A DNA stretch of 64,000 nt from Romanomermis culicivorax (GCA_963922205.1 CAWUHX010000262.1:193501-257500), one strand, 5' to 3'. Counted from the stretch's first letter, positions 35,418 to 46,351 are shown. Notes: a model not told the origin generated them from the sequence alone. Made by a program: numbers and translations.

Positions 35418-35554
35418 CATTTCTGAAATCACTGCATTTCTAAAGCAGAAAACATTAAGCCATCAGTAAAAATTTTGATTGAACAAATTTCATAATTCAC
35501 CAAGTTAAGAGAGATGATTTGGAATAAGAATGAAAAGAAATAATGAACGTTTAA

Positions 35555-35650
35555 TTCGATCTTCTATTCGATCCTGGTGCGATCGGATGACAATTCGGTT
35601 AAGCTCATTGAATTTCTCGTCAAAAGTTACATCAGAAGTCGAAGGTAAAT
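35555..35650 (-). repeat. Reverse copy of the SINE-like segment
   Basis: The reverse complement carries CGCACCAGGATCGAAT and the CAATGAGCTTAACCGAATTG block also present at 36281-36370. The two blocks are in a different order from the forward copy, so at least one copy is rearranged. Confidence 0.55.
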
Positions 35651-36237
35651 TGTTATTTCATTGAATATTACGTTACCGCCGCTTTTGGACGAATTTGACC
35701 TAATTTTTTTTCTTCCAATTTTTTTTGAGCGGCTTCTGTCATAACTCTGTGAATATTAGAAAAAACGATTACGATTTGTTTCGTTGGATTCAGCATTCAA
35801 TTTTCTACAAAACTGCGGAAAGAAGTGTCAAAAAAAACTGCGAGTAGCATTGCCGAGTGGCTTTTTAACGCAAACTTTATTGGAAGGTTAAGTCACAACA
35901 GTTGGTTTGAAAATCAAAAATCTGAACCATCAGTCCCTCAAAAATAGACGGGTTCTCGAAAGGTATATAACTCGCTGCAATTGTTCCAGTTTTGACGTTG
36001 AAATCGTCTTTCTCCGTCAAATTTTTGATAATTTTCAGATTAGAAAAATGATTTTTGTGATATTTTTTGCAGACTTCAAGATTTATGTCTTACATATTAA
36101 TCGAAAACTCTTTCAAAATGCTGTACGAATGCTAAACTGTACTCGCGCATCGACGATTACATCGCAAGATATAACCCTGCGATTGACGAGCTTTTTGACA
36201 TAACAGCGAAGTATGTGCCTTAATATATGACATATTC

Positions 36238-36380
36238 GTTTCGGTGGCGCAGTGATATGCACGATTGGATAATACCGTCTCGCACCAGGATCGAATGTTT
36301 TTCGAATTTAGCTTCGAATGCGGATGTAACTTTTGAGGAGAAATTCAATGAGCTTAACCGAATTGTCGTCCGATCGGTCA
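36238..36380 (+). repeat. tRNA-like SINE head
   Basis: Has an A-box-like GGTGGCGCAGTGAT at 36243 and a B-box-like CCAGGATCGAATG at 36286, with spacing as in a tRNA gene. A tail (36313-36376) is the reverse complement of 35573-35640. A tRNA-derived short interspersed element is the best reading. It is not a functional tRNA because no cloverleaf or anticodon arm is evident. Confidence 0.5.
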
Positions 36381-36595
36381 ATCGTTAGCTATTTGAACTT
36401 TTCCAAAATTTTTACGGCGGAAAATTATCGCTTTTTTCGTTTTTAGAGTTAAATTACTAATGAACGGCTAAAGCTATAGCCATGAAAATCCATGAGCCCA
36501 ATTAAAATTCATTTTTCTTTCAACCAGTGTTCAATTCGAGGGAAAATGACCGAAACTCATTGAGATAAGACGTCCAACACGCAGCTTACTGTAAA

Positions 36596-37093
36596 AATCA
36601 CGAATTTTCTGGCATATGATCCTATAGCGATAACGTAGTTTACAATTTTACCTCGACATGTGCCTGCCAGATTGAAGATTTTATTGAGACTACATTTTAA
36701 GCTAGATTAGACCTTTTTTGGACCAATACAGGCGTAAAAAGTATATATTTGAAATCACTCGAAATTTTGAGACACCCTGTTCAACGCAAATATTGGGTTA
36801 TAATGATCAAAAAAAGTAAATGAAGTACTTTTGAAGAGCTATCGAGTGACTCCTAAGCCATCTCCCATAAGCAGCTAGATATTGTGTAGAATGAGGTCAC
36901 ACTTTTTGATTTTTTTCTGTAATGTAAAGTGAATAAAATGAGATGTAAACGTAATGCTTGATAGTTTAAGCCATATTATGAAAGCGAATTCAATTATCTA
37001 TCTAATGGTGTTTTTTTAGTTCTCAACTCCCAACCGTTCTTGAGATTTTCAATTTCAAAAAAGACGAACTACTTCTTGGTACGAACATAATGT
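36596..37093 (+). repeat. 500 bp direct repeat, right copy
   Basis: Second copy of the repeat at 34921-35417, same orientation. It has a few extra bases (for example GAGACACCCTGTTC) relative to the left copy. Confidence 0.75.
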
Positions 37094-37422
37094 GCTAGCG
37101 CCGCTGCCGCGCGCTGCACGATACCAAGAATTATAAATGATTTGAAATCCGGCGTGAAGCGCCGAAAAATTTTCGGTATTTTTTCTTTAAAACGCATAAG
37201 AGTGCATCTCCGGACAGGAAACACCTAATGAAAAGGGTCTTTAGCCTCTAATTATTACAGGCCACTTTGGCTTGTGCCCCGAAATTTTCAGGAGTCAATC
37301 AGAATTTTGAGGGGCCATGGCTCCTAATTGGCCTAAAAAGCCTGGGCTGTACCTAAATTGCCGAATCTATGCAAAAGTAACACTTGCCATGGATAAGCGG
37401 GTGATGTAAAATATATTTTTAT

Positions 37423-37602
37423 CATACCTGTAAGACCTGCGACCGGTTGGGGGGGGGTCGAAAAAAGTCGAAATTTTCCCCAGAAAAGGCCAAAAAACGT
37501 ACACTTTTTTGCAAATTTTTTTAATTTTTTCCAAACTGGGGGAGGTTGGGTGATGTTGGGTACATGGTTGGCCAAGTTGGACCCCCCCCAAGTACAGGTA
37601 TG
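37423..37602. mobile_element. CATACCTGTA-type MITE with perfect 8 bp TSD
   Basis: 180 bp, ends CATACCTGTA and TACAGGTATG, flanked by ATTTTTAT on both sides (37415-37422 and 37603-37610). The octamer fits the hAT target preference nTnnnnAn. Confidence 0.9.
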
Positions 37603-37943
37603 ATTTTTATAATGCAACGCTTACAAAATTTAGACTTTGGTGCGCGTAGATTTTGCCCTAGGGGTCAAGGGGCTCGTGAATTTTAAATTAAAAAAGTTTT
37701 ATCAACCTGCATCTATCTGCCTACTTCTGATCACAAATATTCCTTTTTTGATCTAAGTTGGAATCGAAAGTGTAAAGCTGTAAGATTTCCAAAAACCCTA
37801 GTTCGACTAAAGAAGGCATTTCCTCGTATTTTCCCAAGTATATATGACGCAATTTTGAAAGTTCAAACGAAGATACATAAGACGAATTTAGATATAAAAG
37901 ACAAAACTGCCGAAATCGACGATACTTTTAAGCATGTACAAAG

Positions 37944-38273
37944 CATATATGTAACGGAGCCCCGAGATTTGGGGGGTCATCAATTTCCCAGAATTTTACG
38001 AGGACTTCTTGAAGAAAAAGGATTTAGATTTTTTCATCAAAAACGGCCGAAAACTATTTTAATCGTTTTTGTTCAAAAATGACCATTTTTTATTGAGAAA
38101 CTGACATTTTTCAGTTTTTTTTAAAGCAAAGTATGAGGGTCTCGGTGGCAACCATATGACTAGCCGTATGATTGACAAATCTTGTGGAGGAATCGCCAAA
38201 TGGCTAGCGTTGTGGCCGGCGATTTCTGTGGGGGGTGGGGTTCCTATGGTACTTCCCCTAAAACACATGTATG
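37944..38273. mobile_element. CATATATGTAAC-type MITE
   Basis: 330 bp, left end CATATATGTAACGG, right end ACACATGTATG. Flanked by GTACAAAG (37936-37943) and GTACGAAG (38274-38281), seven of eight identical. A second member is at 59440-59679, and a nested relic is at 8395-8815. Confidence 0.8.
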
Positions 38274-39069
38274 GTACGAAGTGGCCTGAGTTGTATATCA
38301 GTATGGTCATAATTTCAGTAAGGTAAAAACTGCTTGAAGACCTAGTAAAGCAGCTGAAAATTTAAAGAAAAAACATTTTTTAGATAAATTCAATTCTAAC
38401 AAAATTCTGTGTTAATAACATAATTTTGATCCAACCGACAACCAAACGGCATAATTTCGACTATCAACTCTATCTGTTACTTGCAACAGTGACAGTTTTT
38501 GACAAAAACTAGCAGCTTCGAATACATAAAGACTTCCCTTGTCATCTATTGACACTACTCTGGAAGGTTTTTTATTCAAGCTAGATTATTTCCTTTCTAC
38601 ACCGTAAAACTGATACCGAAACCGCGGCTTTTAAAGCAGTAAAACCAAAACCGCAAAATCAAAAACTGTAAGACCGAAACCGGAAAAACCCAAAAGTAAA
38701 GCCGAAACATCTTTACTATTTTTTCACAAAATGCTTGTGAATTGAAAAAGGACATGAATTAGCTACTGTCAACATTGATTGAACAAAATTTTTTTACTCC
38801 TGGAAATGCTGAAGGTCATTTGAGTTTCAAATTCTACGGGACATACGGTTGACAGAAAATCGGGAAAATTCGAAATAGTACTTGTTTTCCACTTATATAA
38901 TCGGAAGCACTTCAAGAAAAATATACCTAGAAATGACATAAATAACGTTACGTTCGATGTGCGACTTGGGTGGCTTTACTTTGATCATTGTGCTTACTGT
39001 ATAAAATTGAGCCGTATTTGGTCTCTTGTATCCTTCAAGTCAATCATCTTTATTTCTAATATTTTTTAG

Positions 39070-39537
39070 CTCCTGCCAAAAGAACGGCTCCAGTTGCGAA
39101 AAAACCTGTTTCGTCTGATTCTGATTCATCTGATTCCGAGAATGAGGCGAAAATCGCGGAATCGACAGCCGTCGTTCAACAACCTCTTATGCAATTACCA
39201 TTTAAAAAGAAAGCCGTTTCGTCGTCTTCATCTTCTGATTCTTCGGATGACGAAAGAGAACATAACAAAAGGCAACAGCAACAAATTCCACTGGAAACGG
39301 AAGAATTGAAAATTCCGCCGAAGCAAACGGCTAAAAAAAGGGATTCCGAATCGTCATACGACTCCAATTCTGGGAAAGTGAAATCACAGCTTACAGCGCC
39401 GAAAAAAGCGTCAGTTGCAATAGTGAAACCGATGAACAAAAGATTCGCTTCGTCGACTTCTTCATCAGATACATCAGATACGGAAGAAGAAAAAGTTGCA
39501 AATACGAAATTTGCAGCAACGAAACAAAATAATTCAG
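39070..39537 (+). CDS. NOLC1: NOLC1/Nopp140 repeat exon A3
   Basis: This exon is 468 nt, phase 1 at both ends, with donor GTAAAT. It begins APAKRTAPVAKKPVSSDSDS, almost the same as A2, and carries SSSSSSDSSDDERE, RDSESSYDSNSGK and STSSSDTSDTEEE clusters. The intron just upstream (CTTCAAGTCAATCATCTT and following) matches that of A1. The later SDSN cluster is partly eroded (SSYDSNSGK), so acidity is lower there. Confidence 0.88.
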
Positions 39538-40422
39538 GTAAATCAGTGGTTATCCGATTTAATGCAAAGAAGCAGAGTAACCATAGTTTTTGTCAGTAAG
39601 ATTTTTCATCATTTTTTCGCTCAAAAATAGCCATTTTTCCTCAAAAAATTGACTTTTTCAGTCTTTTTGGTCCTAAAAGATCAGGTCCTTATGACTAGCC
39701 CTTATGTTAGCTATACTACCGATAAATCTTGGTGGGCTACGGTCAGACATGCACGGCAAAAATTTCCCAAGGGGGAGGGTCCTCGAACTTTTTATTGAGA
39801 GGGATGGGGGTAGCAAAAAACAAAAAAAAGTTCCGCAAGCATGTTTTTCATACAAAATGTGCATCAAAATCATCAAAAAAGGTGTCTTGGAAAAAATTTC
39901 AGGGGGTGTTTGACAATTTTTTCGGGCCAGGGGTGGCCAAGGTTTCAGGTAGGAAGGTTTACTCACCCCTACCCTCCATATGTGCGTGTATGGCTAAGTT
40001 ACGGCTGCCATATGACTGACGATTTCTGGTGGGCTTCGTATGAATCCCCCGACTACACGTTATGATTCACACATGTAGAACTGAATAATCGGACGACCTT
40101 CTGCCTCAAAAATTTCCACGAAATATCTAAAAACTTCGTGTTCGGATGCGAAAAGGTCTGTAAATTACTCTTCATAGCGCAAGCCGTGAAAAGCCGAAAA
40201 GTTCTATTTTTTTGGGAAAGGTCTGTGGCTGAGAAGTTTCTCTTGGAGCCTTTTGTCCGCGTTGTGTTGTTCGATTTATTTTAATGCCTCTAGGAAATTG
40301 AAATTCAGAGGTTAAAGTCATAAACACTTCACTGTAACCTTGATCATTTAGTATCGAAGAACCGCTTACAATCCGTTTCAGATTACAATATCTGGCAAGT
40401 GTATTTGTATTGTTTCTTGTAG
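39538..40422 (+). other. Intron A3-B3 with repeat relics
   Basis: An 885 bp intron, the shortest of the three A-B introns. Its middle (about 39640-40070) resembles the CATATATGTAAC-type repeat and a block recurring at about 41030-41180. Its last 90 bp are the undisturbed version of the B1 acceptor region. Confidence 0.7.
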
Positions 40423-40974
40423 TACAAACTAAAACGGTGACGCCTCTCGTAAAACCACCTGCTTCGTCAGATTCCGATTCGTCTGATTCTGAAAAGAATG
40501 CAAAAACTACAAAATTGGTTGCCGTCGCTACACTACCGCCGAGTAAAATACAACTGAAGAAGAAATCCGGATCTTCGTCGTCATCTTCTGCTTCCTCGGA
40601 GGACGATAAAAAAAAGAATAAAAAGCAACCACAACAGATAGCTGTCAAAATTACAAATGACTCCGTTTTGCATAAGAAATTCATAGTGCCTCATAGCGAT
40701 TCGTCGTCATCTGATTCAGATAGTGAGAAACTGCAATCAAATCCAGCGTTGAACACACAGGCTGCAGTAAAATTACCGATTAAGAAAGCTGATTCCGAAT
40801 CGTCGTCCGAGTCGGATTCGGAGTTAGAAAAATTGTTGCAGTGTAAAACAACGAATAAAGCTTCAACATCAGCTGCGACGCCGATCACTAAAAAGCCTGC
40901 CTCTTCATCGTCAGATACCGAAGAAGAAAATAGTATTGAACTCGACGCGGCTGCAACTAAAGAAACGCTATCAG
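40423..40974 (+). CDS. NOLC1: NOLC1/Nopp140 repeat exon B3
   Basis: This exon is 552 nt, phase 1 at both ends, donor GTTACT as in B1. Acidic clusters are SDSDSSDSEKN, SGSSSSSASSEDDKKK, SDSSSSDSDSEK, DSESSSESDSE and SSSSDTEEE. Aligns with B1 end to end (last residues KETLSG against KKTLSG). It is the last repeat exon before the C-terminal exons. Confidence 0.88.
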
Positions 40975-42801
40975 GTTACTTATTATTTGACATTCTAAAA
41001 CCATGTAGTAGCAACCAAACATGTACGGCGTGGATATTCCAGTGGAAGTATCCTCGGACTTTTTATCGAGGAGTGGTGGGGCTGAGTGAGAAAAAAGGGA
41101 GCTCCAAAAGCATGTTCATTATATAGAATATGCATAAAACTTATCAAAAAAGTTCAGGGGATGTTTGACGAAATCCTTTAATAGTAACTGCTCTCCTGTG
41201 AAAAAGTGCAAGTAGAGCAGCTTCTGGGTTAAAAAGACTTGTAGCAAGCAACTCTATGGTTTAAAAACCTCAGGAAGTAAACGCTTATCTGCCCAAAATC
41301 CATGAGTAGTAAATGAGCATTTGCCAGTTCTGTTGCGGGTAATGGAGATGGGCTTTACTCTAGACTGCCCCATAGGAAAGGGTGTGCGGAGGACATTACC
41401 CCGCCTGAAGTCCAAAAATTAATCACTGGGTGCCTAATTTTAGAAAAAATATCTTTTTTAGTGAAATTTAGCGACACTACCGCCACAAATTTTTAACTTT
41501 ACCCCAACCTGAAAATCTGCCATCAGACACCACTGGTTTACCCCCTCCAACCCTCCCTATGTGCATGAATGATTGCAACTTTTTTCATAATTTCGTTTCC
41601 AAAGAATTTCAAGAAAAAACGACTGCAAAACGGCGGGATTGCTCTCTTGTGTCACGAGTGAGGTTTATTTCAAGCTTCTGGAAATTTTATGTTGAAATTA
41701 TACACAATCTAGAATAGATTCTAATGGTATCTTGAATCTTTACTCGAAAATATAATTTTGCAATTTGGAATTCACTAAAAGCTTTATTTCAGCTCTTCCC
41801 TCAAATTATGGCCTATTGCCATTTCTAAAATTTAATTTTCGAACTTTATTGCTAATTCTAGTTCATTGTCTTTTGAAAGATAACAGGAAACATTTAATTT
41901 TTCCTATCGCGAAATGAACGAAGTAGAATAGATTTTTGAGGAATTTCTTAATTTTTAGCCGTTATCCTAAAAATTGACGTAATCCTCTGTCAATTAGGCC
42001 TGCAAAACTTCTAAAATCAAACATCGGTGATTTCGCTAACAAAAATGAAGAAATAAAGATATTTTGGTTGAAAAAATTGTGCGTGCAGTGCAGTAGAGCT
42101 TCAAAGTATTCAACTTCTTTCACCAACCAAATGACGAAAAGATCGCGATCAATCATCGATAATTGCAGAAAAATGCGCTGAAAAAAATGATTTTTCTGAC
42201 GTTTCAGAGTTCTCAAAATTTTCCCGCGCTGTGCGTCGAACGAGTTACTTTTTCCAACATTTATTTTTATTTTCAAACTCAGGAAAGTTTTAAAATTCTA
42301 AAACTGACGCGAACTGAATGAAATACAAGGGAACTAGCTTTTAATCATTTTTCTGTTGAAATTAAGCCGATTTATTCATTTTAGAGCGAGCAACTAAAAA
42401 TTTGTGCTACAAAAATTGTTCCACAAGTTGTACATTGCAACCTGGCCAGTGCCAAAAAAGACTGGGAACAGGCCCCAACGACCTACATTATGAATTTTGT
42501 CGACCTTAATAATGCTTATTCTGATCATAATCTGATCATGTATTCAACAGATTGATGAAAATTTTAGTTTTTTTTATATTATAGCTTAATCTCCACTGAA
42601 CACGTCATTTTGTCTCAAAATTAGGCAACCAGTGATCAATTTTAAGGACTTTGAGGACTCGTAATACCCGCTTATACCCTCCCCATGGGTCAGTCTGCCG
42701 GGTACCCGGCTAATGACAAAACGGGTAACGCGGGATAAAATTATCGCCATGTGAAGCTTTAGCGTCCTGTGGCATCTACTTTAATTATATTTGAGCCCTA
42801 G
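40975..42801 (+). other. Intron B3 to C-terminal exons
   Basis: Contains a reverse relic of a short CAGAGGTCCCC element (about 41350-41550), dispersed repeat copy 3 in reverse (about 41960-42560), a forward CAGAGGTCCCC relic (42600-42700) and a GGGTACCC relic (42695-42765). No exon C3 was found, although B1 and (BC)2 lead one to look for it here. Confidence 0.65.
41960..42560 (-). repeat. Dispersed repeat copy 3 of 3, reverse
   Basis: Reverse complement of the repeat at about 14870-15420, beginning at the same TTCATCAAT..TTGAATACATGA boundary. Confidence 0.6.
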
Positions 42802-43046
42802 TGCAAACGAACGGTAAAGCGAAGGACACTAGCGATTCATCTTCCGATGACGAACAACCGCCGACGAAAAAAAAGAGAGTAACGAATGGACATTTGCCGG
42901 TCAATGGTACGGAATTTTCATCGAAACAAGGCGCTTCTTGCGAGAATGAGCAGAACGAAGAAGATCATGACGTAACGTCGCAACAAGAAAATGGTGGAAA
43001 TGTAACGTTTAATAGCAACGGAAAACGAATGCACCCTGAGCAAAAT
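42802..43046 (+). CDS. NOLC1: NOLC1/Nopp140 exon before the SRP40 domain
   Basis: This exon is 245 nt, entering in phase 1 and leaving in phase 0 (donor GTTAGC after AAT). It encodes a final serine/acidic cluster (DTSDSSSDDEQPPTKKKR), a basic nuclear-localisation-like PTKKKRV, and a low-complexity Glu/Asn-rich stretch leading into the SRP40 domain. The next exon continues in frame without an added residue, which supports the unusual-looking donor. Confidence 0.85.
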
Positions 43047-43100
43047 GTTAGCCTATACATGAACGACTCATCAGTTGATATACTGATTTCACATTTTTAG

Positions 43101-43190
43101 GAAAAAAATGGTACAAAACCATTCAAACGCGTCAAGGTTGACAGAAATACAATTGATCTTAATTTGCGAGATAATTCGTTTATGGCCAAG
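43101..43190 (+). CDS. NOLC1: NOLC1/Nopp140 SRP40 domain, first part
   Basis: This exon is 90 nt, phase 0 at both ends. It reads KNGTKPFKRVKVDRNTIDLN then LRDNSFMAK, the start of the SRP40 C-terminal domain (human PFRRVKVEEIEVDSR..DNSFDAK). This domain is what separates NOLC1/Srp40 orthologues from other serine-rich proteins, so it fixes the identification. It is preceded by a 54 bp mini-intron. Confidence 0.95.
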
Positions 43191-43489
43191 GTAAAACATG
43201 GATTTGAATTTTTTCAGTTTTTGACATGGTCCTCTGTTGGACGCTTTTTGCCCTGCAGTCTTCATGAAAGCGTTCTATTTCTGTCCGATTTTTCGTATTA
43301 TTTTACACTCTTTTCTATCATTCGCGCTCTAATACAGGACTATAGAATTTAAAGAATTCACAGACTTGAATCAACGCATTCTTCCGATCACTAGTTAATT
43401 TTTCAACCTTTGTAGTTGTGCCTTCCATACTCTTTTTTATTCGCTTGTTCACTACTATTTGTGTTTCCCGTCGTCACTTTACTTTATAG

Positions 43490-43639
43490 GGTGGTCACGA
43501 ATGGGGTATGAAAGCTTACAAAGATTTCGCTAACGTTCGGGGTCGAGATTTTCGTCATGAGAAAACAAAAAAGAAACGCGGTAGTTACTATGGTGGATCT
43601 ATTGACGTTACTGTAAAGTCAACGAAATTCAATGATTAA
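43490..43639 (+). CDS. NOLC1: NOLC1/Nopp140 last exon, SRP40 domain end
   Basis: This exon is 150 nt including the TAA stop. Encodes GGHEWGMKAYKDF, then GRDFRHEKTKKKRGSYYGGS and IDVTVKSTKFND, matching the human end (GDWG..., SFRHEKTKKKRGSYRGGSI..). The domain is complete and undamaged. In known family members it binds snoRNP and coilin partners and is required for nucleolar function. Together the visible exons give about 1320 codons, longer than the roughly 700 residues of human NOLC1, even though the N-terminus is missing. Confidence 0.95.
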   Translation, partial: GGHEWGMKAYKDFANVRGRDFRHEKTKKKRGSYYGGSIDVTVKSTKFND

Positions 43640-43711
43640 TGAACGAATTTCGGTAAAAAAAAAGACGTTCCGCACTTTTACAACCATGTTAGACAGCGTT
43701 GGTTATTTTTG

Positions 43712-43717
43712 AATAAA
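43712..43717 (+). terminator. Poly(A) signal of the NOLC1 gene
   Basis: AATAAA 73 bp after the stop codon, in an AT-rich 3' untranslated region. The canonical hexamer and its distance are typical. Confidence 0.65.
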
Positions 43718-45060
43718 ATTTATGGATATTTTTCAGGCTGATCAATATATTTCGTTTTTGCGATTCTTTTCTTCATTTTTCCATTGGTTGTTAACGTAAC
43801 CTTCAAAATTATAGTGTACGAGTATAACTATATTTCTTATTTCAGGATGCCACTGTGGAATGTCACGCATTTTATAGAACGCTACAACATGGTATAGCGG
43901 CATAGTAGTGCTTGCGTAGGAAGATGTTACATTTTGGGCACTGTTTCTTAAGCTAGCCATGGGCGGCTGTGATAAATATTCGTGAATGTCGGTGTTTCAA
44001 TTGTTCGAACCTAATTTTAACTGACCACCCATACATACGCATGGGGGGTTTGGACACCCAGCAGATTTTCGCTGACACCTCGCAGATTCTACTCCCTAGT
44101 ATTGATCAAGAAGATGATGTGGGAGAATGGGAAAAAAATGAGGAAAAGGTCATAAGAATGAAAATTATGCTGCAACGATTTTTCTGAAAAAAAGCATAAG
44201 GAGTAACATTAGAAGTTTAAAAGTGCTTACCAAGCGAATAGTTTCATATGTTGGACTAATATAGATGTAAAAATTTGCTGCTTGGATGTAGAAATTCTTT
44301 CGGTTCTGAAGAAAAAAATCCCGTACCACCCCCTTTCGTAGCTGACCCTAACAGAATTTCCATGCTGTGCATGTATGCTGACTGCTAGGGTCCGATACGT
44401 ATGCTATTTGGAATTCCTAACATCGGATAGTATGCCCAGCAAAAATCTAGTCGTTTTTCTCTTCAATTTGTAAAATGAGTGTTTTCAAGTCGCTACGTTT
44501 TTCGTTCAAGTAACTTTCCATTATTTCTTTCGAAGACTTGAAATTTCCAGGTCAAAAACAATTTTTTGATCAAAATTGGCCATTTTTAGCCTAAGGATTA
44601 GCATTTTTCTTAGTTTTAGTTGACAAGCGTAAGTTTTTGAACCGCTAGCCTTATTTTCCTGAGTTCAGGCGTCCTGTCAGCACGTGCTAAGGATCACAGA
44701 TACTGTTTTAGTTAGGGTTCTCGTAGCACTTCACGCTTTCGCTTAAATGTATGCTTGGAATCATAAGTCGAAACTTAGAAAAAAATCTGACCATACGAAC
44801 CGAAACTTGGAGAAATTACCAGTTTTTGACAACTATGAATTACAAGTGCATACAAATCGGGCCCTGTTTTATCTGGAGAAGACTATACTCTGGTCCCCAA
44901 ATTAAGTTTCCAGATTTTGATGCGCATTGGAATTGAAGCTATGTATATATTTTCATGTTCCTGCATGATTCTTTCTGCAATTGTTCTTTTCTTTCATTCT
45001 TATCCTTATACTTAGAATATTGTCTTTAGATGATATTCGATCAGAGAAAAGCTGAACCGT
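43718..45060. other. Intergenic DNA between NOLC1 and gene 2
   Basis: About 1.3 kb. Apart from the 3' flank of NOLC1 and the presumed promoter region of gene 2 nothing specific is recognised; no TATA box or repeat element stands out. Confidence 0.5.
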
Positions 45061-45102
45061 ATGCAGCACAATATTAGAATGGAATCAAGTAATGATGCTC
45101 AG
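45061..45102 (+). CDS. Gene 2 exon 1 (start codon)
   Basis: Encodes MQHNIRMESSNDAQ and ends at CAG followed by GTGAGA, phase 0. This start was chosen because the donor joins in phase to the acceptor at 45682, and because the four exons then sum to exactly 332 codons including the stop. A second in-frame ATG (45079) could also serve. The frame is open upstream for a few codons, so a longer first exon cannot be excluded. Confidence 0.65.
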
Positions 45103-45682
45103 GTGAGATTAATTGCCACGGTCACCCGAGCAACGTTATCTTTCTAACTTTGAAAAATATTAAAACTGCAACTACATACATGATCTGCGATTAATTTAAA
45201 GCAATCAAATTGGCATGACTTTTGTGAATGATAATGTCGAGCGCTTATCATTCCGACCGTGACTTGTCACATAATTATGCAACTATGAAAAATCTTGGTT
45301 GGATATTAAGGGAGCTCAGGTTTACACGCTATATTGTCTGGCCCTAGTCCATACTTCATTGTAATCAAAAAATTGGTTTTTTCGCAAATCTCCTAGCGCT
45401 GCCTTTTCGGTCGGTATTGGTCATTTGCTTTTGAAATCATGAAATCAGCAGGCCATTGCCTTTACAATCCATACAAATTGAAAACGGAATAGATTTAAAT
45501 TTTTTGTGTTCATGCAAGTGAATCCTTTGAGAAATATCGAGAAAGGAAAAGAGTGTCGCTGCCATTCATTATATTCATCTTGGAGTAATTCTCGACAAAG
45601 TTATCGAACGTGTTTAGATACCACAGAATGTATCAGATGTTCATGTCGATTATTTGCTCTTGTGTACACAGTCCTTTTCCAG

Positions 45683-45957
45683 ACTTTCAATCCGTTGGAG
45701 CCCTTTAGTTTTTCGGTCACGGTTGACGAATGGCTGAAAATCAAACCAAAAGAAGAGATGTGCTTCAACAGCGACGGCCGCCGCGGTTTACAGCCTGGTT
45801 GGACTGATATTTTTGAAAACAAGCTGCGCCATGTCAACCCTAGTTGTCTACGTTGGTATACGGGTAGCGTTAAAAAACCATCTTCCCGTAAAGTAGTGGC
45901 GCCGTTTTTCACTGGTCGTGCTTCGTGTAGGCACCCCGATTGCACGTTGACCTACAG
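45683..45957 (+). CDS. Gene 2 exon 2, conserved-looking core with C-X4-C
   Basis: This exon is 275 nt, phase 0 in and phase 2 out (donor GTAGTT). It follows a ttttccag acceptor. Encodes residues 15-106: a PLEPFSFSVTVDEW start, the segment GWTDIFENKLRHVNPSCL with Trp and aromatic residues, then a basic segment and GRASCRHPDCTLTY with Cys96 and Cys101. The C-X4-C pair followed by a CTLTYRL strand is reminiscent of a small metal-binding or beta-rich module, but I do not recognise the family. Codon-level order is far above background for this AT-rich DNA, which is why it is called a real gene. Confidence 0.75.
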
Positions 45958-46166
45958 GTAGTTCCTTGGAGTACAATATTTAATCAATGGAATTATAAGG
46001 ATCATTTGCTTTTTTAGCTTACACACATGTATGATCCGGATGACAGGAATTTCCATTGCTCCGAAGTTCATTGCACATGAACAAAAGGAATTTTTAGTTC
46101 TCTGCCAGATTCCCAAATAGTCTTTCTTCGATACTTCACCAGATTTAGTCTGTATTTTCTAAAAAG

Positions 46167-46351
46167 GCTCGTTATTGAAGAGGAACCCACTGCTAGCAGT
46201 ACAAAAGTAGAAGTTATCGTCACTCCGCAAGGAAATTTCGTAGCTTCTGATCCATACGAAGTCCAAAGTAGAGCGGAAATGCGCATGAAACGTCGCGAAT
46301 ACTTGCAAATGTTAGAAGAAGATGCCGAAGAATCTTGTAATAATGCTGATG
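46167..46351 (+). CDS. Gene 2 exon 3
   Basis: This exon is 185 nt, phase 2 in and phase 1 out. Joining the AG left by exon 2 to the first G here gives Arg and the continuous strand CTLTYRLVIEEEP. An alternative acceptor at 46017 gives an early stop, so it was not used. The encoded segment has a KVEVIVTPQGNFV beta-like stretch and then a charged helix (RAEMRMKRREYLQMLEEDAE). No catalytic motif is visible. Confidence 0.72.

Larger units (their letters stand above)
26858..39069 (+). other. Longest intron, (BC)2-A3
   Basis: About 12.2 kb. It contains a GGCTCC-type element (27353-28070), a deleted pogo-like element (28958-30856), dispersed repeat copy 2 (31200-31640), a GGGTCCGGGTCC block (32975-33115), the second duplicated segment (33140-34860) with a transposon, a pair of 500 bp direct repeats (34921-35417, 36596-37093) with a SINE-like head between, and two small MITEs (37423-37602, 37944-38273). 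No coding exon of NOLC1 was found. Confidence 0.65.

Noticed and set aside
35907..36203. 98-codon open stretch between the 500 bp direct repeats
   Set aside because: Composition is that of random AT-rich DNA; there is no motif and no splice context.
36243..36310. A functional tRNA gene
   Set aside because: Only A- and B-box-like sequences are present. No cloverleaf with acceptor stem and anticodon arm can be drawn.
46018..46140. Alternative exon after the acceptor at 46017 in gene 2
   Set aside because: Joined in phase to exon 2 it gives an early stop, whereas skipping to 46167 keeps an open, protein-like frame and an exact codon total.
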